A program made the translations under genes and the position numbers. DNA of 64,000 nucleotides, taken from positions 303,960 to 367,959 of the forward strand of contig NZ_JAQQPS010000002.1 in the NCBI RefSeq assembly GCF_036688685.1. Reading direction: 5' to 3'. This DNA comes from JALYUM01 sp036688685 (lineage in GTDB: Bacteria; Pseudomonadota; Gammaproteobacteria; Burkholderiales; Burkholderiaceae_D). The stretch's first letter is position 1; each line of letters starts with the position of its first letter. Positions 55,249 to 64,000 of the stretch are shown in pieces. The notes beneath the pieces were generated by a model, which was given only the letters and a program-made list of their open reading frames with translations, was not told the DNA's origin and searched no databases.

Positions 55249-55403
55249 CACGCTTCTGTATAATCGCTGCGCAGCCAAGCACGTCCGCGCCTGCCAGTTG
55301 ATGCCCGTTTCCTTCTCGCTGTTCCAGTGACAACGATGCACGCCGCCAACGGCGCTTGCCTGCGCGCGCGCCCGCGCAAGCCATCCCTTGTCCAGCCTGT
55401 CCC

Positions 55404-56882
55404 ATGTTCTCACCGACTTTTCGCGCCGCCTGGTTCGCGCAGCCACAACAAAATGCCCTGGCCGGCCTGACCACCGCCTTTGCCCTCGTCCCCGAATGCA
55501 TTGCCTTCGCGCTGGTCGCGCACCTTAATCCATTGATGGGTTTGTACGGCGCCTTCATCATCTGCGCGATGACCGCCATGTTCGGCGGGCGGCCCGGCAT
55601 GATTTCCGGCGCGGCCGGCTCAATGGCGGTGGTGATCGTCGCGCTGGTGGTGCAGCACGGCGTCGATTACCTGCTGGCCACCGTGGTCCTGTCCGGCATC
55701 TTCATGACGGTGTTCGGCCTGTTGCGACTGGGTAAATTGATTCGCATGGTGCCGCACCCGGTCATGCTCGGTTTCGTGAACGGCCTGGCGATCGTCATTG
55801 CGCTGGCCCAGCTGGCGCATTTCCGCCAGTCGCCGGGACAGTGGCTGCAGGGGAGCGCATTGTGGTTGATGGCGGGCCTGGTGGCACTGACCATGGCGGT
55901 CGTCTACCTGCTGCCGCGTGTCACCAAAAGCGTGCCGCCGGCGCTGGTCGCCATTGTCGGCGTCGGTCTCGCCAGTTATTACCTGCAGCTGCCGACGCGC
56001 ACGCTGGGCGACCTGGCGCAGATCGCCGGCGGCCTGCCGGCCTGGCACTGGCCGAGCGTGCCGATGACCATGGAAACGCTGCACATCATTCTGCCGTACG
56101 CGGCGCTGATCGCGCTGGTGGGTTTACTGGAAACGCTGCTGACCTTTAACCTCACCGACGAGTTGACGCAAACGCGCGGCGCGCCCAACCGCGAATGCGT
56201 GGCGCTGGGGGCGGCAAACATCGTCTCCGGCTGTTTTGGCGGCATGGGAGGCTGCGCGATGATCGGCCAGACCATGATCAACTTGAGTTCCGGCGGCCGC
56301 TCGCGCCTGTCGGGCCTGGTCAGCGGCGTGATGATCCTGCTGTTTATTTTGTTCTTGGCGCCGCTGATCGAAAAGATTCCGCTCGCTGCCCTGGTGGGCG
56401 TGATGTTCGTGGTCGCACTCGAGACCTTCGCATGGGGTTCGCTGCGCGTGCTGGGCAAGGTGCCGCGCCACGATGCGCTGGTGATCGTCGCCGTCACCGT
56501 GATTACCGTGTTCACCGACCTGGCCATGGCGGTGCTGTGCGGGATTGTGATTGCCGCGCTCAATTTCGCCTGGCAGCATGCGCGCGAGATGCGAGCGGAC
56601 ATCGACGACAGCGTGGCCGGCCAGCGCACCTATTCGCCGCACGGCACGCTGTTCTTTGCCTCGAGCGCGCGCTTCCTGGAGCTGTTTCAGCCGGCTAGCG
56701 ACCCGGCCCGCATCGAACTCGATTGCCGCCATCTGCACATGGCCGACCATTCGGCGATTGCCGCGATGGAGACGCTGTACCAGCGTTATGAGGAGGCCGG
56801 CAAGCACTTGCACGTACTGCACGTCTCGGCGCGCAACCAGGCGCTCCTGACGCGCGCCGGGGTCGATGCAGGCGCTGTCTGA
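55404..56882 (+). CDS. SulP-family inorganic anion transporter
   Basis: The 492-residue membrane protein has about 10-12 hydrophobic segments, the SulP signature region (GLTTAFALVPECIAFAL, quoted in part) and a C-terminal STAS domain (about 400-490, with IELDCRHLHMADHSAIAAMETL). Members carry sulfate, bicarbonate or other anions. A TATAAT at 55259-55264 might be its -10. The ATG at 55404 begins the typical N-terminus. No partner gene is seen. Confidence 0.9.
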   Translation: MFSPTFRAAWFAQPQQNALAGLTTAFALVPECIAFALVAHLNPLMGLYGAFIICAMTAMFGGRPGMISGAAGSMAVVIVALVVQHGVDYLLATVVLSGIFMTVFGLLRLGKLIRMVPHPVMLGFVNGLAIVIALAQLAHFRQSPGQWLQGSALWLMAGLVALTMAVVYLLPRVTKSVPPALVAIVGVGLASYYLQLPTRTLGDLAQIAGGLPAWHWPSVPMTMETLHIILPYAALIALVGLLETLLTFNLTDELTQTRGAPNRECVALGAANIVSGCFGGMGGCAMIGQTMINLSSGGRSRLSGLVSGVMILLFILFLAPLIEKIPLAALVGVMFVVALETFAWGSLRVLGKVPRHDALVIVAVTVITVFTDLAMAVLCGIVIAALNFAWQHAREMRADIDDSVAGQRTYSPHGTLFFASSARFLELFQPASDPARIELDCRHLHMADHSAIAAMETLYQRYEEAGKHLHVLHVSARNQALLTRAGVDAGAV

Positions 56883-56887
56883 CGGGC

Positions 56888-56913
56888 AAAAAAAAGCCCC
56901 TCCGAAGAGGGGC
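56888..56913 (-). terminator. Terminator of the catecholate receptor gene
   Basis: On the minus strand GCCCCTC/GAGGGGC with a 4-base loop is followed by eight T. It is 74 bases after the receptor stop and 5 after the SulP stop, so it may serve both. Confidence 0.85.
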
Positions 56914-56987
56914 GCGGCAAATGTAGCGGGGAGCCACACACCTGAACCGCCGGGGCGCCCGCCCCGGCAGCAGAAGACATCGATTGC

Positions 56988-59327
56988 TTAAAAGCGCCAG
57001 TTCGCGGTCAGGCTGGCCGAGCGCGGGGTGCCCGGGGTGTAGCGGTAACCGCTCTTGTTGATCGCTGCCACGTATTCCTTGTCGCCCAGGTTGTAGACGT
57101 TCAGACGCAGGTCGATGTTTTTGGCGACCGGGTACGAGGCCATGGCATCGAACACCCAGTAGGAATTCACGTAGGCCGGGGTGCCGACAGCGCCGTCGGT
57201 GCCGCGCAGCAGGCGGTCGTTGAAGCGCGCGCCGCCGCCGATTTGCAGGCCGATTGGCAGGGTGTACGAAGTCCACGCGGTGAACGATTGCTTCGGCGTG
57301 TAGGTCAGGGCGTTTTCACCGATTGCGCTGATGACGCGGCCATTTTCAACCTTGGTGTTCATGCGGCTGTAACCTGCGCTGACCAGCCATTTGCGCACGA
57401 TCTCGCCGGTGATGCCGATCTCCACGCCTTTGACGCTCTTCTTGCCGGTCTGCGAGTACACCAGCGAGACCGGATCCTGCTCCACTTCGTTCTTCACCGT
57501 GGTGTCGTACAGGGCGATGGAGATGCCCAGGCGCTGCTTGAGCAGGTCGATCTTGGCGCCGATTTCTTTGGTCAGCGTTTCCTGCGGATCGGCGTTGATG
57601 CTTTGCGCGCTGCTGGCAGTGTTCGCCAGCGTGTAGTTCGAGCCTGGCGGCTGCTTCGAGCTGGCGACCAGCGCATACACGCTGCTGTCCGGCGTCGGCT
57701 TGTACAGGGCTGACAGCTTGCCGTTGACCAGATTGTCATCCAGCGCCAGCCTGGTGCGCACGCTGGCAGCGGCGGGCGCGGTCGCCGTCGCAGCCGTCGG
57801 TGCGGAGGTCCCGTCGTATTTGACCTTGTAATGGTCGACCCGTACGCCGCCGTTGATGATCCACTTCTCGCCGAGCTTGACCGTGTCAAACGCGTACACG
57901 CTGGCCGTCTCGAGGGTGCCGTCGTTGGTGGCGCCGCTCGGCTTCGGGTTGATCGAGGTCTGCAGGGAATTGTGCACCGGGTTGTACAAGTTGGCCGGCG
58001 ACAGCGTGCCGAACGTGCCGGTGACGTAGCCAACGGTGCTCTGTTCTTCCCGCGTCAATTCCAGGCCGCTGACGACCGTGTGCTTGATCCAGCCGCTGCC
58101 GAGATTGCTGACCAGGTTGGTCTGGTTGGTCATGATCCGGTTTTCCTGGTCCTTGATGGTGCGCGTGGTGCGCGCCAGGGTCCAGGTCGACGGATCGGCG
58201 ACGTTCGGCAAGGCCAGGTTGGCGCCGGTGCTCATAAAGGCGGACAGGACGTAATCCTGCTTGGTGCGCCCGTAGCGGGTGGTATTGGTCAGTTTGTTGC
58301 TGGCGCTGAAATCGTGTTCGACGATGACGGTGGCCATGTCGGCCTTGACGCGGTCGTAATCGCTCACGTCGCCGTAGAAATTGTCCGGGTTGACGCGCGG
58401 GGCCGCGTTCAGGGCCCGGATCACGTCGGCGCGCAGGGGTTCCTTCACGGTACTCGGCGCCGTGTAGCCAGGCAGGCCGATGGTCGGCACGCCGCCGTCG
58501 GGCAGGTTGTCCTGTTTCACGTGCAGCAGGTTGACGAACACGCGGGTCGGGCCGTTCAGGCCGAAGGCCAGGCTCGGCGCAATGGCCCAGCGCTTGTTCT
58601 TGACTTCGTCGCGGCCGGGCACGCCGCTGTCCTGCACCACGGCGTTCAGGCGCAGCGCGGTGCCGCGCTCGGCGTCGAGGACCGTGTTGTAGTCGCCGCT
58701 AACGCGTTTTTGCGAGGCGCTGCCGCCGGTCACGGAAACCGCGCCCGCGTCCTGCAGGGAAGGGCGCTTCGAGACCAGGTTGATCGAGCCGGTCGGCGCG
58801 CTGCGGCCGGTGTCGGTGCCGGCCGGACCTTTCAGTACATCGATCTGTTCGATGTTGAACACATCCCGCGAGATCGAGCCGACGTCGCGCACGCCGTCGA
58901 CGAACAGGCTGGCCGAGGTGTCAAAGCCGCGCATGTAGATGGCGTCGCCGGTGTTCGTGCTGCCGTTTTCGCCGAGGAAGAATGCGCCCACGCCTGGCGT
59001 GTTGCGCAGCGCATCGGTCAGCGTCAGCGCGCCTTGCTGCTCGATCAGTTCTTTTTTGATGACCTGGATGGTCTGGGCCGTGTCCACCAGCTTTTCGGTG
59101 TACTTCGACGAGGCCGCCTTGTCGGCCTTGAAGTCGTTGGCATTCGTGCCGACGATGACGACCTTCGAGACGGGCTCGTCGGCCGCGATGTTTGCCGGCG
59201 CTGCCGGCGCGTCTGGCGCGGCGTGCGCATAGCCGGAGGCCAGCGGCAGCAACATCGCGGCAATGGCGGCGCTCATCTGTGGGTTGAAACGGTTGGCTGC
59301 GTGTTTGCGGCTCTTGATATGCGACAT
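56988..59327 (-). CDS. TonB-dependent catecholate siderophore receptor (Fiu/PiuA type)
   Basis: The 779-residue receptor has a signal peptide ending AHA, a plug (LVDTAQTIQVIKKELIEQQG, quoted in part, MRGFDTSASLFVDGVRDVG, VLKGPAGTDTGR) and a barrel ending TANWRF. Sequence pattern is that of Fiu-like receptors, which transport catecholate monomers and related compounds. A Fur-type box lies upstream (59383-59401). The PiuC-type hydroxylase nearby is its usual partner. Confidence 0.92.
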   Translation of the reverse strand: MSHIKSRKHAANRFNPQMSAAIAAMLLPLASGYAHAAPDAPAAPANIAADEPVSKVVIVGTNANDFKADKAASSKYTEKLVDTAQTIQVIKKELIEQQGALTLTDALRNTPGVGAFFLGENGSTNTGDAIYMRGFDTSASLFVDGVRDVGSISRDVFNIEQIDVLKGPAGTDTGRSAPTGSINLVSKRPSLQDAGAVSVTGGSASQKRVSGDYNTVLDAERGTALRLNAVVQDSGVPGRDEVKNKRWAIAPSLAFGLNGPTRVFVNLLHVKQDNLPDGGVPTIGLPGYTAPSTVKEPLRADVIRALNAAPRVNPDNFYGDVSDYDRVKADMATVIVEHDFSASNKLTNTTRYGRTKQDYVLSAFMSTGANLALPNVADPSTWTLARTTRTIKDQENRIMTNQTNLVSNLGSGWIKHTVVSGLELTREEQSTVGYVTGTFGTLSPANLYNPVHNSLQTSINPKPSGATNDGTLETASVYAFDTVKLGEKWIINGGVRVDHYKVKYDGTSAPTAATATAPAAASVRTRLALDDNLVNGKLSALYKPTPDSSVYALVASSKQPPGSNYTLANTASSAQSINADPQETLTKEIGAKIDLLKQRLGISIALYDTTVKNEVEQDPVSLVYSQTGKKSVKGVEIGITGEIVRKWLVSAGYSRMNTKVENGRVISAIGENALTYTPKQSFTAWTSYTLPIGLQIGGGARFNDRLLRGTDGAVGTPAYVNSYWVFDAMASYPVAKNIDLRLNVYNLGDKEYVAAINKSGYRYTPGTPRSASLTANWRF

Positions 59328-59676
59328 GGTTTCCTCATCCCTAAAAAGTAGGAGAAGTGTAACCACTTTTCTGTTGCATGTAAATGCGAATCGTTCTCAG
59401 TTGCGTTATCTTTATTTGGGATGTTGCATCGTTTGTGCACCTGCAACAACGTTGAGGTCGCTCAGGTTCATGAAAAATTTTCAAGTGTATTTGTTGGCAA
59501 GTAACAAATTGTTGTGTTTTTTGCACATTTACTGCAGATTGAAAAAAACGATTGGTCAAACCCCATCCGTGCGCGCTACCGTCAATACGGGTCTGCATCC
59601 GGCTGCATCCAGCTGGAACCGGTCCCGGCGTGCGACGGCGCTATCTCCGTCGCCTTGCTGTGTTGAAGAGGCGGTC
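59328..59676. other. 349-bp AT-rich divergent region between the receptor and the patatin gene
   Basis: The first part holds the Fur-type box and the receptor promoter. Bases 59465-59560 are strongly AT-rich (AAATTT and TTTTTTG-like stretches) and give no ORF; they may include the promoter of the patatin gene. No inverted repeat other than the Fur-type site was found. Confidence 0.45.
59383..59401 (-). promoter_or_regulatory. Fur-type box before the catecholate receptor gene
   Basis: AATGCGAATCGTTCTCA is shared with the piuC-type box (54045-54062), which places both genes under the same iron control. The site is about 55 bases upstream of the receptor start. Confidence 0.75.
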
Positions 59677-62600
59677 ATGACCATTTCTTTTTCAGAAGGC
59701 GACACCGGCGTTGCGGTGGCGGACCTGCAGCGCAAGCTCGCCAGCCTCGATGTGCGCCACATGCCTGAACTGGCCGCCCTGAAGAAGCTGCGTTGCGCCA
59801 ATCCCGACAACGGGGCCACCCCGTGCGGCGCGTACGGCGTCGAAACTGTGGCCGCGGTGAATGCGTTCAAGCGCCGCTACGGGCTGGGGCCGGAAGACGG
59901 CATGTGCGACGCCGCCACCTGGAACGAACTGAACCTGCAGGCCGGCAGCGTGTTTTCCGAGGTCTGGCAATACGAACTCGATGCGCTGGACGGCGGCCCC
60001 TTCCCGGACACCGTGGCCCCGGCCAGCGAAGACCTGGCGCAGCGCGCGCATGCGCACCAGCTGGCCGGACTGGCCTTCTCCGGCGGCGGCATCCGTAGCG
60101 CCACGTTCAACCTCGGCATCCTGCAGGCGCTGGCCGAACTGCGCCTGCTGGGCAAATTCGACTATCTCTCCACCGTGTCCGGCGGCGGCTACATCGGCGC
60201 CTGGTTTTCGCGCTGGCTCGAGCGCGAGAAGGGCGATATCGGCAAGCTTGAAAAGGCCCTCACCCCTGGCGCGCCCGGCGCGCCACATGCCGAAGCGGAC
60301 GAGGTCAAATTCCTGCGCCAATACACCAATTACCTCACGCCGCGCACCGGCTTCTTCAGTGCCGACACGTGGGCGCTGCTGGCCACCTACGTGCGCAACA
60401 CCACGCTCAACCTGGCGATCCTGGTGGCCTTGCTCACGGCGGTGATGGTCCTGCCGCGCCTGCTGGTTAGCCTGATCGCGCAGGTGCCCCCCGGCATTCC
60501 CGGCCGCTCGACGCCGTGGCCGTTTGCGGCCGTCGCCATCCTGTGCGTGCTGTGGTCGGTGGGCATGATTGCCGCGAACATCGCCAGCCGGCCCGTTCCC
60601 GATGAAACCCATGCGCTGTTTCGCCAGACCCAGGCCAGCGTCATCCTGTTCATCGTGCTGCCGCTGATGGTGGCCGGCTGCGCCGGCAGCGTGGCGCTGT
60701 GGGACCTGCGCGACACCATCAGCGACGGCGTGCACGCGCTGGTCGACAATCCCGGCCTCGGCAATGCCTTGCTGCCCTGGATCCTCGGCACCGGGCTGGC
60801 GTATTTTGGCGCCTGGGCCCTGGGCTGGGGCGGCGCCCAGATCCACAACGCACGCCTGCACCAGGCCGGCGCCGCTGCCGCGCCGGCGAGCAGCGTGGCG
60901 CCGCAGCGCGCGGCGCTGGTGCGCGCAGTGCTGTCCGATGGCATCGGCCACCTGCTGTGCGCGCTCATCGCGCTGGGGCTGGGGACGCTCGCCGTGCTGG
61001 CCACGACAACCTGGCTGAACGGGATGCTGGACCAGGGCGACGCCGCCCCCGACATGACGGTGCTGGTGGTGGCGTTCGGCATGCCGATTCTGCTCAGCAT
61101 CTTCGGCTTCACGATGGTGTTGTGCGTCGGGCTGGTGGGGCGGCGTTACAGCGACAAAAGCCGCGAATGGTGGAGCCGCCAGAGCGGCTGGACCACGATC
61201 ATCGTCAGCGGCTGGGTGGCGCTGGTCGCGGTCACCCTGTACGTGCCGGGCGTGCTGTCCTGGATGAACGCGCAGCTGTTCGGGCCGTGGCTGTCGGCGC
61301 TGCTGGCCAGCGGCTGGATCGCGACCACCGCCGCCGGCCTGCTGGTGGGAAACAGCAAGGCCACCGGCGCCAGCATGGCCAATGCCGGCCTGCCCGCGCC
61401 GGCCAATGCGCGCCTTGAATGGCTGGCGCGACTGGCGCCGGCGGTGTTTTCAGTGGGCGCAGTGTGCCTGCTGGCCACAGCGCTGCACCACATTCTGCGC
61501 GCGCTCTCGAGCATGCCGGCCGCGCCGGTGAACGCGCGTTCGCACTTCGGCGCGGTGCTGGCGCAGTACGACATGCAAACACTGGCCTCGACCTGGCAGA
61601 TGCTGGTGGTGGTGGGCCTGTGCTTGCTGGGCGCCGGCATGCTGCTGGCGTGGCGCGTCGATGTCAACAAGTTCTCGCTGCACATGATGTACCGCAACCG
61701 GCTGGTGCGTGCCTACCTGGGCGCCAGCAATATCGAGCGGGCGCCGCATCCCTTCACCGGCTTCGATCCGGGCGACGACCTGCAGCTGGAGAAGCTGCTC
61801 AAAAAGAACGATGACCCCGGCGCGGCGCCGGCCCTGCAGCGGCCGTATCACATCATCAACACCACGCTGAACCTGGTCAATGGCAGGGAGCTGGCCTGGC
61901 AATCGCGCAAGGCGGCGGGCTTTGCGTTCACGCCGGCTTTTTGCGGCTTTGAATTGCCGCGTATGGCCAACCCCGGCGGCGCGGCGCTGGCGCAGGAATC
62001 GCAGCGCGGCTGCTTCCGTGCGATCAAGCTGTACACCGCGCCGCCGCGCGGCACCATGGAAGAAGAGGCGGGCGTGCAACTGGGTATGGCGATGGCGGTG
62101 TCGGGCGCGGCCGCCAGTCCCAGCATGGGGTTTCACTCGTCGCCGCCGCTGGCATTCCTGATGACGCTGTTTAATGTGCGGCTGGGGCGCTGGTTCGCCA
62201 ATCCCACCCGGCCCGTAAAACGCCGTGCGCATAAAGGATTGACCGCGCCGAAAACGCCAACAACGCCGAAAACGCCGACCACGTCGCCGCGGCTGGGCAT
62301 CCGCTACTTGCTGCGCGAACTGTTCGGCCTGACCGATGCCAGTTCGCCGTTCCTGTACCTGTCCGATGGCGGCCACTTCGAAAACCTCGGCGTGTACGAA
62401 CTGGTGCGGCGGCGCTGTCGCCTGATCGTGGTGGTCGACGCCGGCGCCGACGGGCAATTCGATTTTTCCGACCTGGGCAATGCGATCCGCAAATGCGCGA
62501 CCGACCTGTCTGTCGATGTCGAAATCGACGTTGGCAAAATCGACCTGCTCAAGGGCAGCGATTTCAGCGAGGCGCATTGCGTCACCGGCCGCATCCGCTA

Positions 62601-63036
62601 CGACAAGATCGACCGCGACGGCGTGATCGGCACACTCCTCTACATCAAGCCTTCGCTGCGCGGCAAGGAGTTCGCCGACATCCTCAACTACCGCAAGATC
62701 AACAAGACCTTCCCGCACCAGTCGACGCTCGACCAGTGGTTCGACGAGACCCAGTTCGAAACCTACCGCTCGCTCGGCTACAACATCGGCAAGATTGTCA
62801 TGGAGCGCGCGCTGGCGGTCAGCAACGCCAACCTGCAACAACAGGGCGGGCGCGCCATTGCATCGCTGTGCGCCGCCCTGCATGCCCTCTGGGACAGCGC
62901 ACCGGCCGATGGCGCCGCGAATGCCGCGCAGCCCGACCGGCTGTACCTCGTTGGCGAGCGCCGCACTGGCGCCGAACGGCGGCGCGCACCCGACCCTGCC
63001 ACGCCGGAACGGCGCCAGGCCAACCGGCGCGCCTGA
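59677..63036 (+). CDS. Membrane-embedded patatin-like phospholipase with N-terminal peptidoglycan-binding-like domain
   Basis: The 1119-residue protein begins with a peptidoglycan-binding-1-like domain (about 5-90, AYGVETVAAVNAFKRRYGL), then the patatin oxyanion motif SGGGIRSATFNLGIL (135-149) and the nucleophile S168 in STVSGGGYIG. Seven to nine hydrophobic segments lie between residues 230 and 680. The catalytic Asp D897 is in YLSDGGHFENLG. This split of nucleophile and Asp by a membrane region is a known large-patatin layout. Phospholipase activity is predicted; the target lipid is not known. Confidence 0.85.
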   Translation: MTISFSEGDTGVAVADLQRKLASLDVRHMPELAALKKLRCANPDNGATPCGAYGVETVAAVNAFKRRYGLGPEDGMCDAATWNELNLQAGSVFSEVWQYELDALDGGPFPDTVAPASEDLAQRAHAHQLAGLAFSGGGIRSATFNLGILQALAELRLLGKFDYLSTVSGGGYIGAWFSRWLEREKGDIGKLEKALTPGAPGAPHAEADEVKFLRQYTNYLTPRTGFFSADTWALLATYVRNTTLNLAILVALLTAVMVLPRLLVSLIAQVPPGIPGRSTPWPFAAVAILCVLWSVGMIAANIASRPVPDETHALFRQTQASVILFIVLPLMVAGCAGSVALWDLRDTISDGVHALVDNPGLGNALLPWILGTGLAYFGAWALGWGGAQIHNARLHQAGAAAAPASSVAPQRAALVRAVLSDGIGHLLCALIALGLGTLAVLATTTWLNGMLDQGDAAPDMTVLVVAFGMPILLSIFGFTMVLCVGLVGRRYSDKSREWWSRQSGWTTIIVSGWVALVAVTLYVPGVLSWMNAQLFGPWLSALLASGWIATTAAGLLVGNSKATGASMANAGLPAPANARLEWLARLAPAVFSVGAVCLLATALHHILRALSSMPAAPVNARSHFGAVLAQYDMQTLASTWQMLVVVGLCLLGAGMLLAWRVDVNKFSLHMMYRNRLVRAYLGASNIERAPHPFTGFDPGDDLQLEKLLKKNDDPGAAPALQRPYHIINTTLNLVNGRELAWQSRKAAGFAFTPAFCGFELPRMANPGGAALAQESQRGCFRAIKLYTAPPRGTMEEEAGVQLGMAMAVSGAAASPSMGFHSSPPLAFLMTLFNVRLGRWFANPTRPVKRRAHKGLTAPKTPTTPKTPTTSPRLGIRYLLRELFGLTDASSPFLYLSDGGHFENLGVYELVRRRCRLIVVVDAGADGQFDFSDLGNAIRKCATDLSVDVEIDVGKIDLLKGSDFSEAHCVTGRIRYDKIDRDGVIGTLLYIKPSLRGKEFADILNYRKINKTFPHQSTLDQWFDETQFETYRSLGYNIGKIVMERALAVSNANLQQQGGRAIASLCAALHALWDSAPADGAANAAQPDRLYLVGERRTGAERRRAPDPATPERRQANRRA

Positions 63037-63046
63037 ACGCTGGCGC

Positions 63047-63595
63047 TCAGAGCGCGCGCTGCATCAGCGCCATCGGTGCGGCGACAGCGCCGTCTTGCAG
63101 CGTGAGGTCGAACCGTTCGACCAGCGCGAACCCGTGCGCCAGGTACAGCGGCACCCCGGGCATGGTGGCCACCAGTTCCAGCTGCCCGAAGCCGGCCGCC
63201 GCGGCGGCAGCGGCGCAATGGCGCATCAGCGCGCTGCCGTACCCGCGCCGCGCCATGGCCGGATCGACAAAGAACGCGCGGATTTTGGCCGGCTCGGTGG
63301 CCGGGTCGAGCAGGCGGTCCGGCGCGGTCTTCATTTTGTCGGCGCCGAATCTGGTCGAGCGCCGGCTCCAGCCGCCGCAGGCCGCCGTCACGCCGTCCAC
63401 TTCCATCACAAAATACGTGCCGTCGGTGACCAGCTGGCTGTCGACGCCAAACACTTCGCGCGACAAGGCTGCGGTTTGGGCGGGGGAGTAGAAGCCCGTG
63501 CCGAGTCCGGCTGCGGAACGGGCAATCAAGGCTTCGAGGGCAGGGATGTCGGTCGGGGCGGCGGGGCGGATCGAGAAGGCGGACGTCGATGGCAT
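63047..63595 (-). CDS. GNAT-family N-acetyltransferase
   Basis: The 182-residue protein has the GNAT pattern: IRPAAPTDIPALEAL at the N-terminus, IRAFFVDPAMARRGYGSALM (acetyl-CoA binding R-x-x-G-x-G/A, RRGYGSA) and LYLAHGFALVERF at the C-terminus. Substrate unknown. It converges on the patatin gene, 10 bases apart, and is divergent from the kinase gene at the window end. Confidence 0.85.
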   Translation of the reverse strand: MPSTSAFSIRPAAPTDIPALEALIARSAAGLGTGFYSPAQTAALSREVFGVDSQLVTDGTYFVMEVDGVTAACGGWSRRSTRFGADKMKTAPDRLLDPATEPAKIRAFFVDPAMARRGYGSALMRHCAAAAAAAGFGQLELVATMPGVPLYLAHGFALVERFDLTLQDGAVAAPMALMQRAL

Positions 63596-63680
63596 GGAGG
63601 CGCAAGAAGGTGGTCAGGTGTTACTTACTTTATCAGAGCTGGCGCTACACTACGGGATTCTCCATTGCCCAGATCACTCC

Positions 63681-64000
63681 GTGCGCATTTCCATCGGCCA
63701 GCGCCTGTTCCTCTCCGTCCTGCTTGCCATCCTTGGCGTGGTGGCGACAGCCATCGTCCTGATGCGCCAGAACGTCACGCGCAGCGCCGGCGAATATGCA
63801 CTCAATATCGAGCTCGAACGCCTCGACGAATTGTCACGCGCGCTGGCGACGCGCTACGCGCGCGCGGGCTGGGCATTCCTGCCGGCGAACGCACAGGCAC
63901 GGCGCGGCTGGATCGCCGCCGAAATGGCGCGCCTCGACCAGGCCAGGGACGGCGCCGAAGCGCCGGTCGCGCCCCCGGCGGCCCCCGCACCGGTTGCGCC
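63681..64000 (+). CDS. Sensor histidine kinase, N-terminal part (3' end outside window)
   Basis: A GTG start at 63681 opens a frame beginning MRISIGQRLFLSVLLAILG, a membrane helix typical of two-component sensor kinases of the BaeS/OmpR-partner type. A periplasmic segment with ELERLDELSRAL follows to the window edge. The catalytic domains lie outside, so this call rests on the N-terminus only. Confidence 0.65.
   Translation, partial: MRISIGQRLFLSVLLAILGVVATAIVLMRQNVTRSAGEYALNIELERLDELSRALATRYARAGWAFLPANAQARRGWIAAEMARLDQARDGAEAPVAPPAAPAPVA

Overview
The window looks like a chromosome segment of a high-GC betaproteobacterium of the Oxalobacteraceae (Massilia/Duganella/Janthinobacterium type). 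This is an inference from gene content: a PEP-CTERM/PrsT pair, a DUF2863 protein beside modABC, a Burkholderiales-type TCA super-cluster (acnA, mdh, sdhCDAB, sdhE, gltA), GluQRS, and abundant hybrid histidine kinases. No replication origin, rRNA or CRISPR array is visible.

Layout. 1-1.7 kb: the end of a RES-domain gene, a rhomboid protease and tRNA-Pro(GGG). 1.7-5.5 kb: a large TPR lipoprotein of the PEP-CTERM system, divergent from a PEP-CTERM-like secreted protein. 5.6-13.7 kb: two divergent phosphorelay clusters, one with an HD-GYP output. 13.8-17.1 kb: a glycosyltransferase/HAD-like pair and small stress-type proteins. 17.2-21.3 kb: a cytosolic carboxypeptidase, a CYTH protein and a serine hydrolase gene split by an IS200/IS605-type tnpB element. 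21.3-25.6 kb: DUF2863 and modABC plus a short modE. 25.7-32.2 kb: a metal-uptake island (TonB receptor, DUF2946, second TonB receptor, PepSY protein, nikR). 32.2-44.6 kb: the TCA cluster. 44.7-50.4 kb: small proteins, gluQRS and a NitT/TauT-type ABC pair. 50.4-54 kb: an ECF sigma/NrsF unit facing a DUF1223 remnant, a cytochrome b and a molybdopterin oxidoreductase, followed by an MXKDX repeat protein. 54-59.4 kb: a Fur-controlled iron set (PiuC-type hydroxylase, a small unknown protein, a catecholate receptor) around a SulP transporter. 59.7-64 kb: a membrane patatin, a GNAT enzyme and the start of a sensor kinase.

How it fits together. Molybdate import could feed the molybdopterin oxidoreductase. 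A sequence nearly matching the E. coli NikR operator lies directly before the first TonB receptor, and nikR closes the same island, so this receptor is probably a nickel-responsive outer-membrane importer. The encoded NikR has Val where one of the four nickel ligands (His89 in E. coli) is expected. Three Fur-type boxes mark the iron set, and the piuC-type leader carries a terminator-like hairpin with an alternative pairing to the ribosome-binding site. The tnpB element has an intact-looking nuclease and a right-end hairpin, so its guide RNA would point into the hydrolase gene it interrupts. The NikR island, the tnpB insertion, the piuC-type leader and the ECF regulon with its eroded DUF1223 gene are the parts most worth a second look.
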